Shown here: positions 50,927 through 62,371 of the stretch, piece after piece | Position numbering within the stretch: position 1 is the first letter of the stretch | How the letters are laid out: the number at the start of each line of letters is the position of its first letter | Source of the DNA: Takakia lepidozioides | Taxonomy: Eukaryota > Streptophyta > Takakiopsida > Takakiales > Takakiaceae | Assembly (NCBI GenBank): GCA_030704615.1 | Contig: CM060734.1 | Span: forward strand, 25,544,001-25,608,000 | Length of the DNA stretch: 64,000 bases | Direction: 5' to 3' | The notes under the pieces: generated by a model | Told to the model about the DNA's origin: nothing | Database searches by the model: none | The model's input: the letters and a program-made list of their open reading frames with translations, nothing else | Position numbers and translations under genes: made by a program

Positions 50927-52598
50927 TTGACAGAAATATTTGATCAGAGTTGGTATGGAACACCAAAAGCAGGAACTCCAGTTTCTGAATCACAAGACAA
51001 AGAAGGAGAGGAAGATATGGCAAAGCTAGCGGAGAGTTCAGACTCTCCCACACCACTTCAGTTGAGTTATATGAGTGAGGAAGAAGAAATCCAAGATGAA
51101 AACAAAGAGAAAATTTTGGAAGATGAAGAGTATGAAGAGGTAGACCCAACAGTTGAGGTTGAGACTACAACCAGGATATCCCAACCTGTTGGACCTGGAT
51201 CAAGTGGAGCATTTGGATCACAGGCCAACAAAGGTGTCGGCTCAGGGGGATCAGGCGGGCAGCTTGGATCTGGCTCTGGGGGGACAGGGAGTGTGGGAAG
51301 TAATGCAACTGGAGCTGGGGATACTATAAGTACAGAGGGGCCAGTAGCAAGGAATGCTCAGGGGCCAACACCTGGTGGGAGTTCCACCACCACAACAGCA
51401 CAGGTCCGTCAAGGACCAGCACCACCAACAGGAGGACCAGCACCTGTCAGTAGGCAGGGTGTAGGGCCACAGATGGCGGTACCTCTAACACGGGCAAAAC
51501 CACCTTTTCCAATATATGCAGGAAAAGGGGATCCTGATGTACACATCAGCCAAATTGAGTACATGTGTATTGTGAACAATGAGAATGGCGATGATGCCAA
51601 GATGAGACTGTTTCTTTGTTCACTTATCAAGAAAGCAAGTGAATGGTATGCAAGGTTTCCTAATAATCATTTCCTAACCTGGAATGGCCTTGGTACAGCA
51701 TTCCGAAACAGGTTCAGGACAAGCAAAACTGAGGATGAAGTGTATGGGAGTTTACAACAGTTAAGGCAAAAGAAGCATGAAACTGTTGAAGAATATATGA
51801 GAAGATGGAGTTGATGATGAAAAAGCTGGCTGCTGTACCGGCACCAGGATTACAGAAGACCTGGTTTGTGAGTGGACTAAGACCAGAATTATAAAAGAAA
51901 ATGGATATGCTACCCCATAATACGGTGGAGGAGGCATTCAAAACAGCCAACAAAATTGAGCAATTGGGAATGCTCAGGAAGATAAAAGGATGATGAGGAC
52001 TCTGAAGATGAGTCAGATGAGGAAGAAGAGCAAGAGCTCAAGAGGAAGAGCAAGAAGAGAAAAGTTGAAGAGGGACAACTATGAGAAAAGACTGGAAGAA
52101 ATCTTGAAAAAGTATGCCACAGAGGCTGCAACACATTGGAGAAGGGTGTTTTGGTGTGCAAAATGCCAGAGTGAAGGCCGTACCACGGCTGAATGCCACA
52201 TGAAGGAGAAACACTGTACTATCTGTAAAATGGATAACCATTCTACTAAGAAGTGTTATTACAACAGAAGGACAGTTGCAAGAGAACCAAGGCAAGTGAG
52301 GGTGCATCAAGTGCAGCCCCAGCCAAGAAGAAACAATGATCAGGACCACTATGGTAGGCCTGGTGGATATAACAATGGTATGGCAGGGATAGGTAATCCA
52401 AAGGGAATTACCAGGCAATCCAGAGGCAACTATCAGGATAATCCAAGGGGGAATTACCAGCTAGGAACAGGATTATAGAAATAATCCAGAATAGACCAAG
52501 GGCGAGGACCCAATGGTGAAGAACTGTGTTACTATTGTAACCATACAGGACATCGCAAAGCAGCCTGTTCATTCTGGATCAGACACCAAAATGAGATG
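50927..52598 (+). pseudogene. family X gag with three zinc knuckles
   Basis: An acidic N-terminus (EEEEIQDENKEKILEDEEYE) and a Gly/Ser/Thr-rich spacer precede the capsid region: PFPIYAGKGDPDVHISQIEY, FLCSLIKKASEWYARFPNNH, TAFRNRFRTSKTEDEVYGSL and VEEYMRRWS. A stop at 51812-51814 and further indels follow. The nucleocapsid part (51990-52580) has CAKCQSEGRTTAEC (H replaced by R), CTICKMDNHSTKKC and CYYCNHTGHRKAAC, the last two complete CX2CX4HX4C knuckles. Gag assembles the particle and binds RNA. At least four disruptions make it inactive. Confidence 0.93.
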
Positions 52599-53643
52599 AG
52601 AGCTCCTGTGAACGAGGGCCCAGTGGTGGCAGCTCACATGGTTAGGCCATGTTTTGTACCAGAAGTAAGTACAATGATAGTTACCAGAAGCAAAGCTAAA
52701 CTAATACCTCCAGTGGATGAGGAGAAGATGTTAATGAAGATGGCAGTGATGTGCCTAAAGATGATGAGGCTTGGAGAGATGAGAAGGAACTGCCCACAAG
52801 GAAGTGGCTGATACCATAAGGGAAATGCAGAAGGATACTGATATCCCTATGGCAGATACTTCTGACTCTGAAAGAGAAGATGAAGAAGGTGAGGAGAAAG
52901 TGAAGCAGGAGGCTTCACAAGTGTAGGATAATGAAGGGACTTTGGCTGAAGTAATATGCCAGACCAAAGTTGAGATTAGCATTGGACAGCTATTGGCTGT
53001 GGCACCTCATTGTAGGCACAGGCTGTATCAAGCAATCAATCAGATTGCTCATGTGACAGAGAACACAGACCTGAGCAGCAAGGTGACAAGTTATAATGTG
53101 AAGCCTGAAGGGCGAGAAACAGTCTTGGACTTTGATGATTCTATGCCAGTAATCCAATTGAGAATTGGAAGCACAGACTTGACTGATGTACTGATTGATG
53201 GAGGCTCAGGAGTGAATATTATGACAGACCAATTAAGGCAGAAGCTTGGTCTAAGTAACATGAAACCAGCCCCATTTACAGTAACAATGGCAGATCAAAG
53301 GAGTGTACAGCCATTAGGCTTGATAAGAGGAGTTAAAATACAGATTCAGAAATGATATTAAGATCACAGTGACTGTGTTGAAAATGGATGATGTCATGGA
53401 AGCTTACTCCTTATTGCTGGGTCGACCATGGCTGAAACAGGCCAGGGTATTCCATGACTGGAATTCCCAGTTACTGCATGCATGATGGGAAGCACAAGAT
53501 ACAGGTCACCACTAAGAAATCTAGTAGGCTACCTGCTACCAGAAGACCTCGTGGAGTCAGAGAGTATGCTGGAGGGGAGGACTTGATGAGAGCAGGAAGC
53601 TACTCTGTTTGCTGCACACCCAGAGTGGGAGCAGTTTGCAGAA
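52599..53643 (+). pseudogene. family X protease region
   Basis: The frame 52942-53355 contains MPVIQLRIGSTDLTDVLIDG followed by GSGVNIMTDQLRQKLGL. DGGS is the plant-gypsy form of the retropepsin active site. After a frameshift near 53352 the text continues MEAYSLLLGRPWLKQARVFH, the usual second protease strand. The protease would cut the polyprotein. Upstream 52599-52940 is lysine/glutamate-rich linker with frame changes. Confidence 0.9.
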
Positions 53644-55358
53644 ATGCAACGGGGAGGCCTGAGTTGCTTTAAAGGTATCTGTTGTGGTGCAGTAACAACA
53701 ACACCAATTGAGGGGGAAACAAGTAGTTACCCACCACATTTCTATGAGGAAAGAGAGGGAGAAATAGAAATCCTAGAAGAACCAGCCACTGTGAGTTTAC
53801 AGGATGAATTAGTGGCTGGGTGGACAATCACAGCTGAGGAGCAGGTGAGAGAAGTGAATGTGGGAACTGAGGAGGAACCAAGAATGGTGAAAGTAGGGGC
53901 TGACTTGGAGCCAAAATTCTTTGAGGAAGCTAAGAGTCTGTTTATCAAATACAAAGATGTATTTGCTTGGAGCTATGAAGATCTGAAGGGGATTCCACCT
54001 GAGATCTACCAACATAACATTGAACTGGAACCAGGGTCAGTACCAATCAAACAAGCAAGGTACAAGTGAATCCCAACTATGCACAGAAGGTTGGGGAAGT
54101 TGGCTGAGGCTAAGTTCAGATACCCGATAGAGTATACAACTTGGCTATCAACCATTGTGATAGTTCCAAAGAAGAATGGCAGGAACTGAGTTTTGTGTGA
54201 ACTATAAGAAATTGAATGCTTGTACAAGAAAGATCAATTTCCTTTGCCATTCACAGAAGCTGTATTGGACACTGTGGCAGGCCATGAGATATACTCATTC
54301 ATGGATGGCTTCAGTGGGTATAACCAGGTGCAAGTAGCGGAAGAAGACCAGGGAAAGACAGCTTTCATCACAGACCGGGGTGCTTATGCATACAAAGTCA
54401 TGTCTTTTGGACTTTGTAATGCACCAGCAACTTTCCAGCGAGTGATAAGTGAATCTTTCCATGAGTATCTGGATGATTTCATGCAAGTGTTTTTAGATGA
54501 CTTTAGTGTGTACAGCTCTAAGAATGAGCACTTGCAGAAGTTGGAGTTATGTTTGGCCAGATGCAGGATGAGAGGTCTTGGTCTGAATCCAGAAAAGTGT
54601 ACTTTCTGTGTGAACTCAGGGTACTTCTGGAACACATTGTGTGTAAGAAGAAACTGCTTGTGGATCCTAGAAAGACAGAGGCTATTAAAGCCTCACCACC
54701 ACCAAGTAACGTTAAAGGTCTAAGGAGATTCCTTGGACAAACCAGCTACTACAGAAGGTTTGTCAGACGGTATGCACATATGGCAGTTCCATTGAGCAAG
54801 TTTTTGAAGAAGGATGCAGTGTTTGGATGGACAGTTGAATGTCAACAGGCTTTTAAAGAACTTACATTGTCAGTGACAACTACACCTATACTGATTAACC
54901 CTCACTGACATGTGGTATTTCATGTACACTGTGATGCCTCAGGAGAAGCATTGGGGGCTGTGTTAGCCCAAAATGTCACAGGAAACATAGATTCACCTGT
55001 GTACTATGCTAGCAGATTGTTGAACAGTGCTGAGAGGAACTATAGTACTACTGAAAGAGAAGCTTTGGCAATGATTTATGCAGTCAAGAAATTCAGGCAT
55101 TACCTATTGGGAAGGAAGTTTATGTTTTATGTGGATCATCAGGCTTTGATTTATCTGGTGAACAAGCCTTTGATAAGTGGCAGGATAACAAGATGGTTGG
55201 TAATCTTGCACGAGTTTGAATTCGAAGTTGTTTACAAGCCTGGCCGTTTGCATCTTGTGGCAGATCACTTGTCACGGCTATCAACAGGAGAGGCCGCCAC
55301 GGGAGTAGATGACCAACTGCCTGATGTGAGTTGCAGTGGAAGTGCAGGGAAGTGCTGA
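53644..55358 (+). pseudogene. family X reverse transcriptase and RNase H
   Basis: The segment before RT (FIKYKDVFAWSYEDLKGIPP, VPIKQARYK) ends in a TGA at 54067. RT follows with a frameshift near 54190, then FPLPFTEAVLDTVAGHEIYS, FMDGFSGYNQVQVAEEDQGK (first D), FGLCNAPATFQRVISESF and FLDDFSVYSS (Y replaced by F in YxDD, common in plants). Another indel at about 54620 precedes RRFLGQTSYYRRFVRRYAHM. RNase H has CDASGEALGAVL, YSTTEREALAMIYAVKKF and FYVDHQALIYL with all acids, then KPGRLHLVADHLSRL. A stop at 54906-54908 splits the two. Confidence 0.95.
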
Positions 55359-56740
55359 TGATTGGTTAGATTGGCAGTGGCCAATCAGATACTACCTTAC
55401 TCATGGTCAGTGCCCACCCAGTTATGGGAAGGAACAGAGGAAAAGAATAGCTATCAAGGCTTTACCATACACTAGGATAGGTGGAAGATTATATAAGCTA
55501 GGACCTGATGGAGTTCTTAACGATGCTTGTACCACCATGAAGTAAATAAAGTTTTGGAAGAAGTTCATAAAGGAGTGGCTGGAGGTCATTTCGGAGAAGA
55601 GACTACCAGTAGGAAAATACTACTTGCAGGTTACTGGTGGCCTACTTTGTTCAAGGATGTATACAAGTATTGCAAGAGTTGTGATGAGTGTCAGAGGCTA
55701 GGACCTTTGCAAAGATCTGGGAAGATGGCTTTGCATCCTACGATGTCTACTGAACCATTTCAGAAATGGGGACTAGACTTTGTTGGACCAATTAATCCAC
55801 CGCCAGGAATACACAGAACAAGTATATAATCACAGCCACTGATTATACTACAAAGTGGGTGGAAGCTAAGGCTCTGAGGGACAACACAGCTAAGTCCACA
55901 GCAAGGTTCCTATATGAGAACATACTCACAAGATTTGGCTGTCCCCTAGAATTTATCAGTGACCAGGGAAGTCATTTCATTAATGAGACCATAGAACTAT
56001 TGACTAAAGAGTTCATGATTGTGCACAGGAAGAGTACAACCTATTACCCACAGGGCAATGTGCAGGCAGAGGCCACAAACAAAATACTATGCACTATCTT
56101 GGCTAAGATAGTCAATGCAAACAGAACAGACTAGGATACGAAGCTGTTGACAGCTTTGTGGTCATACATGACTTCATATAAAGTCACCACCGAGTATACA
56201 CCATTCCAATTAGTTTATGGTATGGAAGCTTTACTACCAGTGGAATTCTTATTACCTACCATGAGAACTGAATGGGGAAGGAGAATGGAATTGGAGGATT
56301 CAATTAAAGTAAGGAAACATGAATTATATCATGTGGAAGAAGTACGTGCTGATGCAGCAGATAACATGACCAGAATTCAGATGAAGAGGAAGGATCAGTT
56401 TGATGAAGGTAAATTGAAGACTTTTAAGACGGGTGATTTGGTACTGTGGTTGCAGAAGAAAGGAAAGATTAAAGCTTCTAAGCTTAAGTCACCATGGAAA
56501 GGACCTTATGTCATACAGAAGATGTATGATAATAACACAGTCATGTTACAAACCATTAACAAAGAGATGCTTGGTAGAGTCAATGCCAATAAGTTGAAGG
56601 GATACAGTGGTATCCATGATAGACCATTGCAGCATGATTTGCATCTTGAAACACAGATGCAGTCACAGACTACACCGGTAACACCAACGGAGCATGAAGC
56701 ACTTGTCGTAAAGCCGAATGTGTATGGCCATAGCAGAGAA
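55359..56740 (+). pseudogene. family X integrase
   Basis: The HHCC finger is complete: VHKGVAGGHFG (two H) and CKSCDEC. The core has WGLDFVGPINPP (first D), FISDQGSHFINE (second D) and GNVQAEATNK (E), followed by TPFQLVYGMEALLPVE and the KGPYVIQKMYDNNTVMLQ end, equivalent to the GPF/Y module. Stops at about 55540, 55827 and 56134 and small frame changes interrupt it. The protein inserts element DNA into the genome. The C-terminal tail runs into the decamer repeat, giving NHSPPQSN repeats. Confidence 0.94.
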
Positions 56741-56752
56741 CACGGGTGTTCA

Positions 56753-56865
56753 CACAGCCATCACAGCCCACCACAGTCTAACACAACGAATCACAGCCCA
56801 CCACAGTCTAACACAGCAAATCACAGCCCACCATAGTTTAACACAGCATATCACAGCTACAACCG
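56753..56865 (+). repeat. decamer minisatellite, second array
   Basis: About 11 copies of CACAGCCCAC / CACAGTCTAA / CACARCRAAT, with a 30-bp higher-order unit repeated three times. Same 10-bp family as 48894-49215. It is coding in the integrase frame until TAG at 56834-56836. Confidence 0.9.
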
Positions 56866-56884
56866 TTCCAAGAAACGAGTTTAT

Positions 56885-57970
56885 TTAGGAACCAGGGATT
56901 CACCTGCACCAAGGCCGAGTATCCAGGGTTGAGGGAAATTGGCCAAATACTGAACATTCTGTTTGCCATGAAACAGAACCAACAGTATCTTAGCAGATCT
57001 TTCACGGAGGAGGTACTGAAAGCTTTGAGAGGAGAGGATGTAGCTTGGGCAGAGATGATGTACAGTGGTCTGGTGGAGGAGATGAAGCGGTTACAAAATA
57101 CTACTGCTAAGTCCCCGATCATTGTGTCTGGCCCAATTATTGCGCAAATTATCTTTGACTCTTGTTTGCTTGATGCACGAGAACGCAAAGTAATAGGGGT
57201 GTTTGAGACAGCCACAACTGTAGTTGAGGAGCAGGGCTCTTCACAAGGTGAAGGGGGATTGGAGGGGCAGCGCTAGTCCAAGAGACAGAAGAGGGACGCA
57301 ACTATAGTGGTGGATCCACTGGCCACAAGAAATCCACAAGATGATATTTCCATAGCTCTTGTGCAGGATGAGGAGCAGCAACACAGGGGACTGTTGTTAC
57401 TGGAAGCACGGCCTTCAGCGAGGGAGGAAGAAGTCACCTCAGTACCACGGCCACCACAGCCAGTTGACCCGGTTGCCCCAAGGGTAGCTCAGGTTGTACA
57501 TGTTGTCACACCAGAGCCTCTTACTGTGGAGGGAGAGGGGTTGGACATTCCCACTACAGAGCAAGTAGTGAAGGAAATTGAGAAGGGTGACCTTCTCTAT
57601 GAAAACTTTGGCATGGTCGGAGAACCAATAGTACCAAAGATGCAGAGTCTGACCAACGAAATCCCTGCTGTGCAAGTTATGCCCAAACCTGTGGCGGAGG
57701 TTAAAGGGGTAGAGTGCAAGGGAACTGCAGCACCTGTGGAAGATGAGGTTGCTTAGGAAGAAGATCCTATGGGATCATGGCCTGACTGGTTTGTGAAACA
57801 TCAAACTGTGGAGGATCAGGAGCAGCAAATTCTCCATGAAGACCCACAGCAGGCCATGCTTATGAGTTCCATAAGCATGACACTTAATTTGTTGGGCACC
57901 TATGTGAAGTCCCATGTTCCTTCCACACAATTGGCAACATTGAGGGAGGAGCTCAAGCAAGAGTTTGAGG
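56885..57970 (+). CDS. post-integrase ORF region of family X, function unknown
   Basis: Three consecutive plus-strand frames: 56929-57276 (MREIGQILNILFAMKQNQQY; SFTEEVLKALRGEDVAWAEM), 57307-57756 (proline/valine/glutamate-rich, ending PVEDEVA) and 57769 to about 57970 (WPDWFVKHQTVEDQEQQILH; TQLATLREELKQEFEASDNN). The last two are separated by a single TAG at 57754-57756 in the same frame. The composition (amphipathic helices, acidic, coiled-coil prone) suggests a protein of about 350 residues. It occupies the position of env-like or accessory ORFs of some plant gypsy elements, but no signal peptide or membrane segment is visible. Cut at 57979 by an inverted fragment. Confidence 0.4.
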
Positions 57971-57978
57971 CAAGTGAC

Positions 57979-58825
57979 AACAATTTCCCCATCCTGGAAA
58001 GATTTTTCTTTCCCTTCGGATATTCTTTTTCTTCGCTGTTCTTGAATTCGTGCCATGTTATCTGCAGCATCTGCCCGAACTTCTTCCAGATGAAATAACT
58101 CATGTTCCTCGTAGAGATTCCTCTAAACCCCATCGTTCATGAGTTCCGGTTCGTAGTGTGGGTATCATGCATTCAATGGGTAATAGTGCCTCTGCTCCAT
58201 ACACCAGTTGAAATGGTGTATGTTTCGTGGTCACCTTGTATGATGTCCTGAATGCCCATAGTGCTGTGTTCATTTTGGTGTCCCAATCTGTACGATTGGC
58301 ATTTACTATCTTGGTTAAGATAGTGCATAATATCTTGTTGGTAGATTCGGCCTAGCCATTTCATTGGGGATAGTAAGCAGTGCTCTTGTGATGTACGATC
58401 ATGAACTCCTCCGTCAAGCATTTTATGGCATCATTTATAAAATGTGATCCTTGATCACTGACGAATTCTAGTGGGCAACCAAATCGTGTGATGATGTTTT
58501 CATATAAGAATTTGGCTGTCAACCGGGCAGTGTTGTCTCTTAGTGCCTTGGCCTCTACCCATTTGGTAGTGTAATCAGTGGCTGTGAGGATGTATTGGTT
58601 CTGTGTGTACCTTGCTGGAGGGTTAATGGGTCCCATGAAGTCTAGTCCCCAGCGTTGAAATGGTTATGTTGGTAGTATTGGGTGCATAGTACCCTTCCCA
58701 GTTCGTTCTACTGGTCCCATCCTCTGGCAAACATCACACTATTGACAATGTTCATAAGTGTCTCCAAATACAGTAGGCCACCAGTAACCTGCTAATAATA
58801 TCTTCTTTGCTGTCAGGTCAGAACT
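57979..58825 (-). pseudogene. family X integrase fragment, inverted
   Basis: On the minus strand from about 58825: AKKILLAGYWWPTVFGDTYE (finger region), QRMGPVERTGKG, then FMGPINPPARY and TATDYTTKWVEAKALRDNTA, FVSDQGSHFIND (second D), HHKSTAYYPQ and, after frame changes, C-terminal text ending SEGKEKSFQDGE at about 57979. It is the closest relative of 46130-47260 rather than of the element it abuts. The boundary at 57979 interrupts the post-integrase ORF. Confidence 0.9.
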
Positions 58826-58916
58826 GATAGAGGACTTAGTGAGGCTGTGGCTATTACATCTTGTAGCTATCTAGAGTTAGAAAGACCTAACCACTAGCTA
58901 GGGGGGCGATTGTGAC

Positions 58917-59360
58917 AAACTGGTTTGTGTGTATGTATGTGTTGTGTGGTTTGGACAACGATGTAGTTGTGTAGCGCCGATGTGTATGCGCACGACAGCT
59001 GTTAAGTAAAGCTTACTAGTAGTGTGAAACTGACTAATAAATAACTAGTTCTTATATATTGACACTTGGGCTTGATCCAAGTGTCAACCCAGGGATCAAG
59101 AGATTTCTTGGCCCCTGGGCGTGGCTTATCTTCACGGCAGATGGCGGTGAGGCTCATCTCTCTCGAGTTGAGCCTCCCGCGTCGGCTATGGCGCGCGTAG
59201 TGTAGATTCCCCATAACTTTTGCGGTGTGCTTGGCTTGACGTAATTTATGAGTGATGGCGTTTAATTTTTTTTTTTGCCGGCAGACTGGTTGTGTGTATG
59301 TATGTGTTGTGTGGTTTGGATAGCGATGTAGTTGTGTAGCGATGTGTATGCGCACGACAA
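58917..59360 (+). repeat. ~75-bp direct repeat pair, 367 bp apart
   Basis: TGTGTGTATGTATGTGTTGT then GTGGTTTGGA-AGCGATGTAG through TGTATGCGCACGACA occurs at 58922-58998 and 59289-59359. The 290 bp between them are unique (include a T10 tract near 59268). This could be a small LTR-type (TRIM-like) element or a local duplication. Confidence 0.8.
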
Positions 59361-60961
59361 TCAGCTCTTCAACAAATTCAAATGCTCCTGGGGGGAAGAT
59401 GACATCATATGCAGCTGCTCTACGTTGTCAAGCATCATCTGGGCCCGGAGCCCACCAGACTCCTGGCAGGGTAGTTGCAGCCTCCAAAATGAAACACACC
59501 ATGAGTCCCTAAAAGTACATAAAGGGGGATGTGACGAATCCTCAACCATTGGATTCGCTTCAATTTACGATCTCAACCGGCTATTATTGACCATTAAAGA
59601 TTTTATTTTCAAATCGTGATAGTTTCAGATCACGATAGTTTTTTTCAAATTTGCACCCCGGGGGTCTACCCTTGGTCTATGTATTTAATGAGGTAGTGTT
59701 GATATTTCAAAGAATTCTATATGTAAAGGACTTTACGAAAATAGTTATTTTGAAGGCTCAAAATCGTACATAAAGTTTATTTTACTTAATATTTTTGAGT
59801 GGATGTTTTCATTCTAGATTATCCCTTAAAGCACATTTGGTCAAGTCATTTTTTCTAGTTTTCTATGAATCATGCTTTAAAAAAAGTCCATAATGCGCCT
59901 TTTATATGGACTATAACAAATCCTTACGGACTTGTTTAAAAGTCCATAATTTCTAACCATTTGTTTTTTTGGTCATGAGACTTGGAATAGGGGAAATATA
60001 TGTAGTTGAGCCTTCATAGCTTAGTCCCTTTTTACTATCAGCATTGCCATTTAGGAGTATGATAATTTACAACTAATCAAGGTCCCAAAAAAACAGTGTT
60101 GTGACAACATTTTTGATCCACCGTAGGCTTCAACTGCCCGGCAGGGGGCAATTATTACGCTTCCATGACTCACCGGAGTTCGACAGGGAAATCAACTAGA
60201 AACACCTCAAAAGCAAAAACTCGACTCGGCTTAGCTTCGGATAGTAACTAGTTGTTGTAGCTATTGTTGTTTCGTCCTTCCTCTACTCTGTCGCCTCGCA
60301 AGAATCGTTGGTCAGCTCTCTGGCTCCTCATGCTATGCCTTTTTTCTCTGTCTCCTATGTTATCCTCTAAATCTCTCTTCTCTCTCTGTTTTTTGCGGCT
60401 CTCCTGCCAATCCTGGGAGCTCTGCTATCATTTCCGCTCGGCTCCTGAATGCTCCACTCTTGATCGCCATGGTAGGTCTTAGTCTGATTTTGCTGGCATT
60501 GTTTCTAATCCTAGCCCTCATTCAGGAGTTCGCATCTCGTGAGCTTCTGCTATCGCTCTTGGCTTTTTCCTGCTATAACTCTCAATTGTATGATTTATCA
60601 TTCATCCTCTCGGATGGTTCTCTCTCCGTTAAAAGAACTCTGGGTTCGTCCCTCACCGTCAGGTGTGCATGCCTTATGGCCCACAGGGGTTTATTGGCTC
60701 CTCCCTATAAGGGAGAGACCACGCATTGGTGCCAAAAATGAGTAAGATCCTGATATGCCTCCACTAGATAGTACCTACATGAAGCAGATAATCCTCCCCC
60801 GCTTAGATCTTAACTTGAATGTACCTTGATTGGATAAGACCCATAAGTGAATCTTACACATGTGAATATTCATAAATGAAGACCCAAAATGAAGGGTATA
60901 TAGGAGACACATCTGAATTATAGAAAAACTATAAGAATAAAAGCAAGGTTTAATTTCCTTC
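59361..60961. other. A/T-rich region without a supported gene
   Basis: ORFs exist at 60264-60745 (plus) and elsewhere, but none resembles a known protein and codon pattern is poor; several are leucine/serine-rich by chance. 59600-60240 is strongly A/T-rich. No RNA gene is recognised. Confidence 0.4.
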
Positions 60962-60985
60962 ATATATATATATATATATATATAT
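60962..60985. repeat. (AT)12 microsatellite
   Basis: Twelve AT dinucleotides without interruption. Confidence 0.95.
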
Positions 60986-61464
60986 TGATTGTGGTGTGAT
61001 TTCAGCTGTTGAAACCTACCACATGAGTTGAGATTAGGGAAAACCTGGTGTTGGGAGGAAAGTCATTAAAGGTCTTAGCCAAATATGAGAAGGGGTGAAG
61101 TTTTGAGCCAGGGATGAATAAGTTTACATTGGATGCATAAGTTCATTCTTCGTCTTGTTCACGTAATGTTGGTGCTGGCATAGCTCGACGGGCTACTATT
61201 TCACAGAAGGATCTGGTATGTTGCACATACGACATCAAGGAGAAGGGGGCGGTGGGTCTGACAGCCTCTTGGCAATCCGAATTGATAAGGATCTGAATGA
61301 GAGACGGCTGCAGATAGGCTTTGTGTGAAGGTTTTTGGGAGGTAGCATGGAACTCGACGTCTTAGGTCCCAGACATCGTATGTTACCCTCCGTTCCACTC
61401 AACATTGCCCCCACGACAATAGGTCCTGCTTTTCCCATGGCTATAGGCTCCGCTTCCCTTATGT
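60986..61464. other. no gene recognised
   Basis: Short frames on both strands only. No motif recognised. Confidence 0.4.
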
Positions 61465-61531
61465 GCTCACGCTTAAGAAATTTGCTCACGCTTAACGAAA
61501 TCTGCTCACGCTTAGTGCGTTAAGCGTGAGC
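61465..61531. repeat. three GCTCACGCTTA copies and a perfect hairpin
   Basis: GCTCACGCTTA occurs at 61465, 61484 and 61504. The third is followed after GTGCGT by its exact complement TAAGCGTGAGC (61521-61531), making an 11-bp stem with a 6-base loop. It lies about 75 bp upstream of the gypsy RT fragment. Confidence 0.92.
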
Positions 61532-61604
61532 GCGCTCACATGCTAGCTTCCCTCCTATTCCATTCCCCTGATTCCAGGGGGCCCACGACGACAACGAGAA
61601 AGAA

Positions 61605-62371
61605 GGGTGAATCCCAACCTCGCACTACTCATCAAAACATAAATTGAAAAGTTGTTGGCTGCATAATTCGTTTTCCTAGTGGAGACGTCGGCATGGGTGT
61701 CTCCGATGGTAATTGTCCAGAAGAAGAATGGAGGACTAAGGGTATGCGTGGATTTCCGCCCCCTTAACAAGGTAACACACAAGGATCATTTTCCCTTGTC
61801 ATTCATAGATACCCTGGTGGAAGAAGTAGTAGGGAAGGAGCTCTACTCTTTCATGGATGGGTTTTCAGGGTACAATCAGGTGTTGATTGACCCGAAAGAT
61901 GTGTTGAAGACCACATTTACTTCACCATGGGGAACATTTGCCTATACGAGGATGCCCTTTGGCTTGTGCAATGCACCTCTGACATTTCAGAGGGTCATGA
62001 CGTACGCCTTCTCAAACATCGTGAGAAGGAATTTAGTCATCTTTTTAAATGACTTTTGTTGCAATGGGGATGCAAAGGATCACGTTGCAGCATTACAAGA
62101 ATGTTTCATCAGGTGCAGAGACAACGAAATATCGCTCAACCCAATGAAGTGCGTATTTGTAGTCACACATGGACTGCTATTGGGACACGTAGTGTCCAGA
62201 GACGGTGTGGCGACAGACCCAGCAAAGGTGAGAGCCATAGTCGAGCTTCCCGCACCAGAGACATCTTCTAAGGTGAAGGGATTCATTGGCCACACAGGGT
62301 GGTATAGGAAATTTATGGACAAATATGCAGCAGAGGCCTTACCTCTAACTCGATTACTTAAGGAGAACTAG
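61605..62371 (+). pseudogene. fourth gypsy family: reverse transcriptase
   Basis: After a damaged start (VNPNLALLIKT, IEKLLAA) the frame is open from 61679: WVSPMVIVQKKNGGLRVCVD, YSFMDGFSGYNQVLIDPKDV (first D), YTRMPFGLCNAPLTFQRVMT and VIFLNDFCCNG, where the second active-site residue D of xxDD is changed to N (FLND). The thumb text LLGHVVSRDGVATDPAKVRA and GFIGHTGWYRKFMDKYA follow. It ends at TAG 62369-62371, where tryptophan or lysine is expected. The element differs from families X and Y (TTFTSPWGTFAY instead of TAFITDRGAYAY). Confidence 0.94.

Noticed and set aside
56147-56836. NHSPPQSN repeat as a real integrase tail
   Set aside because: The repeat comes from the decamer array and ends in a stop inside the array; more likely a repeat invasion of the frame than an ancestral domain.
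60264-60745. Possible leucine/serine-rich small gene
   Set aside because: Competing frames, no recognisable domain and pyrimidine-rich low-complexity sequence; not supported.
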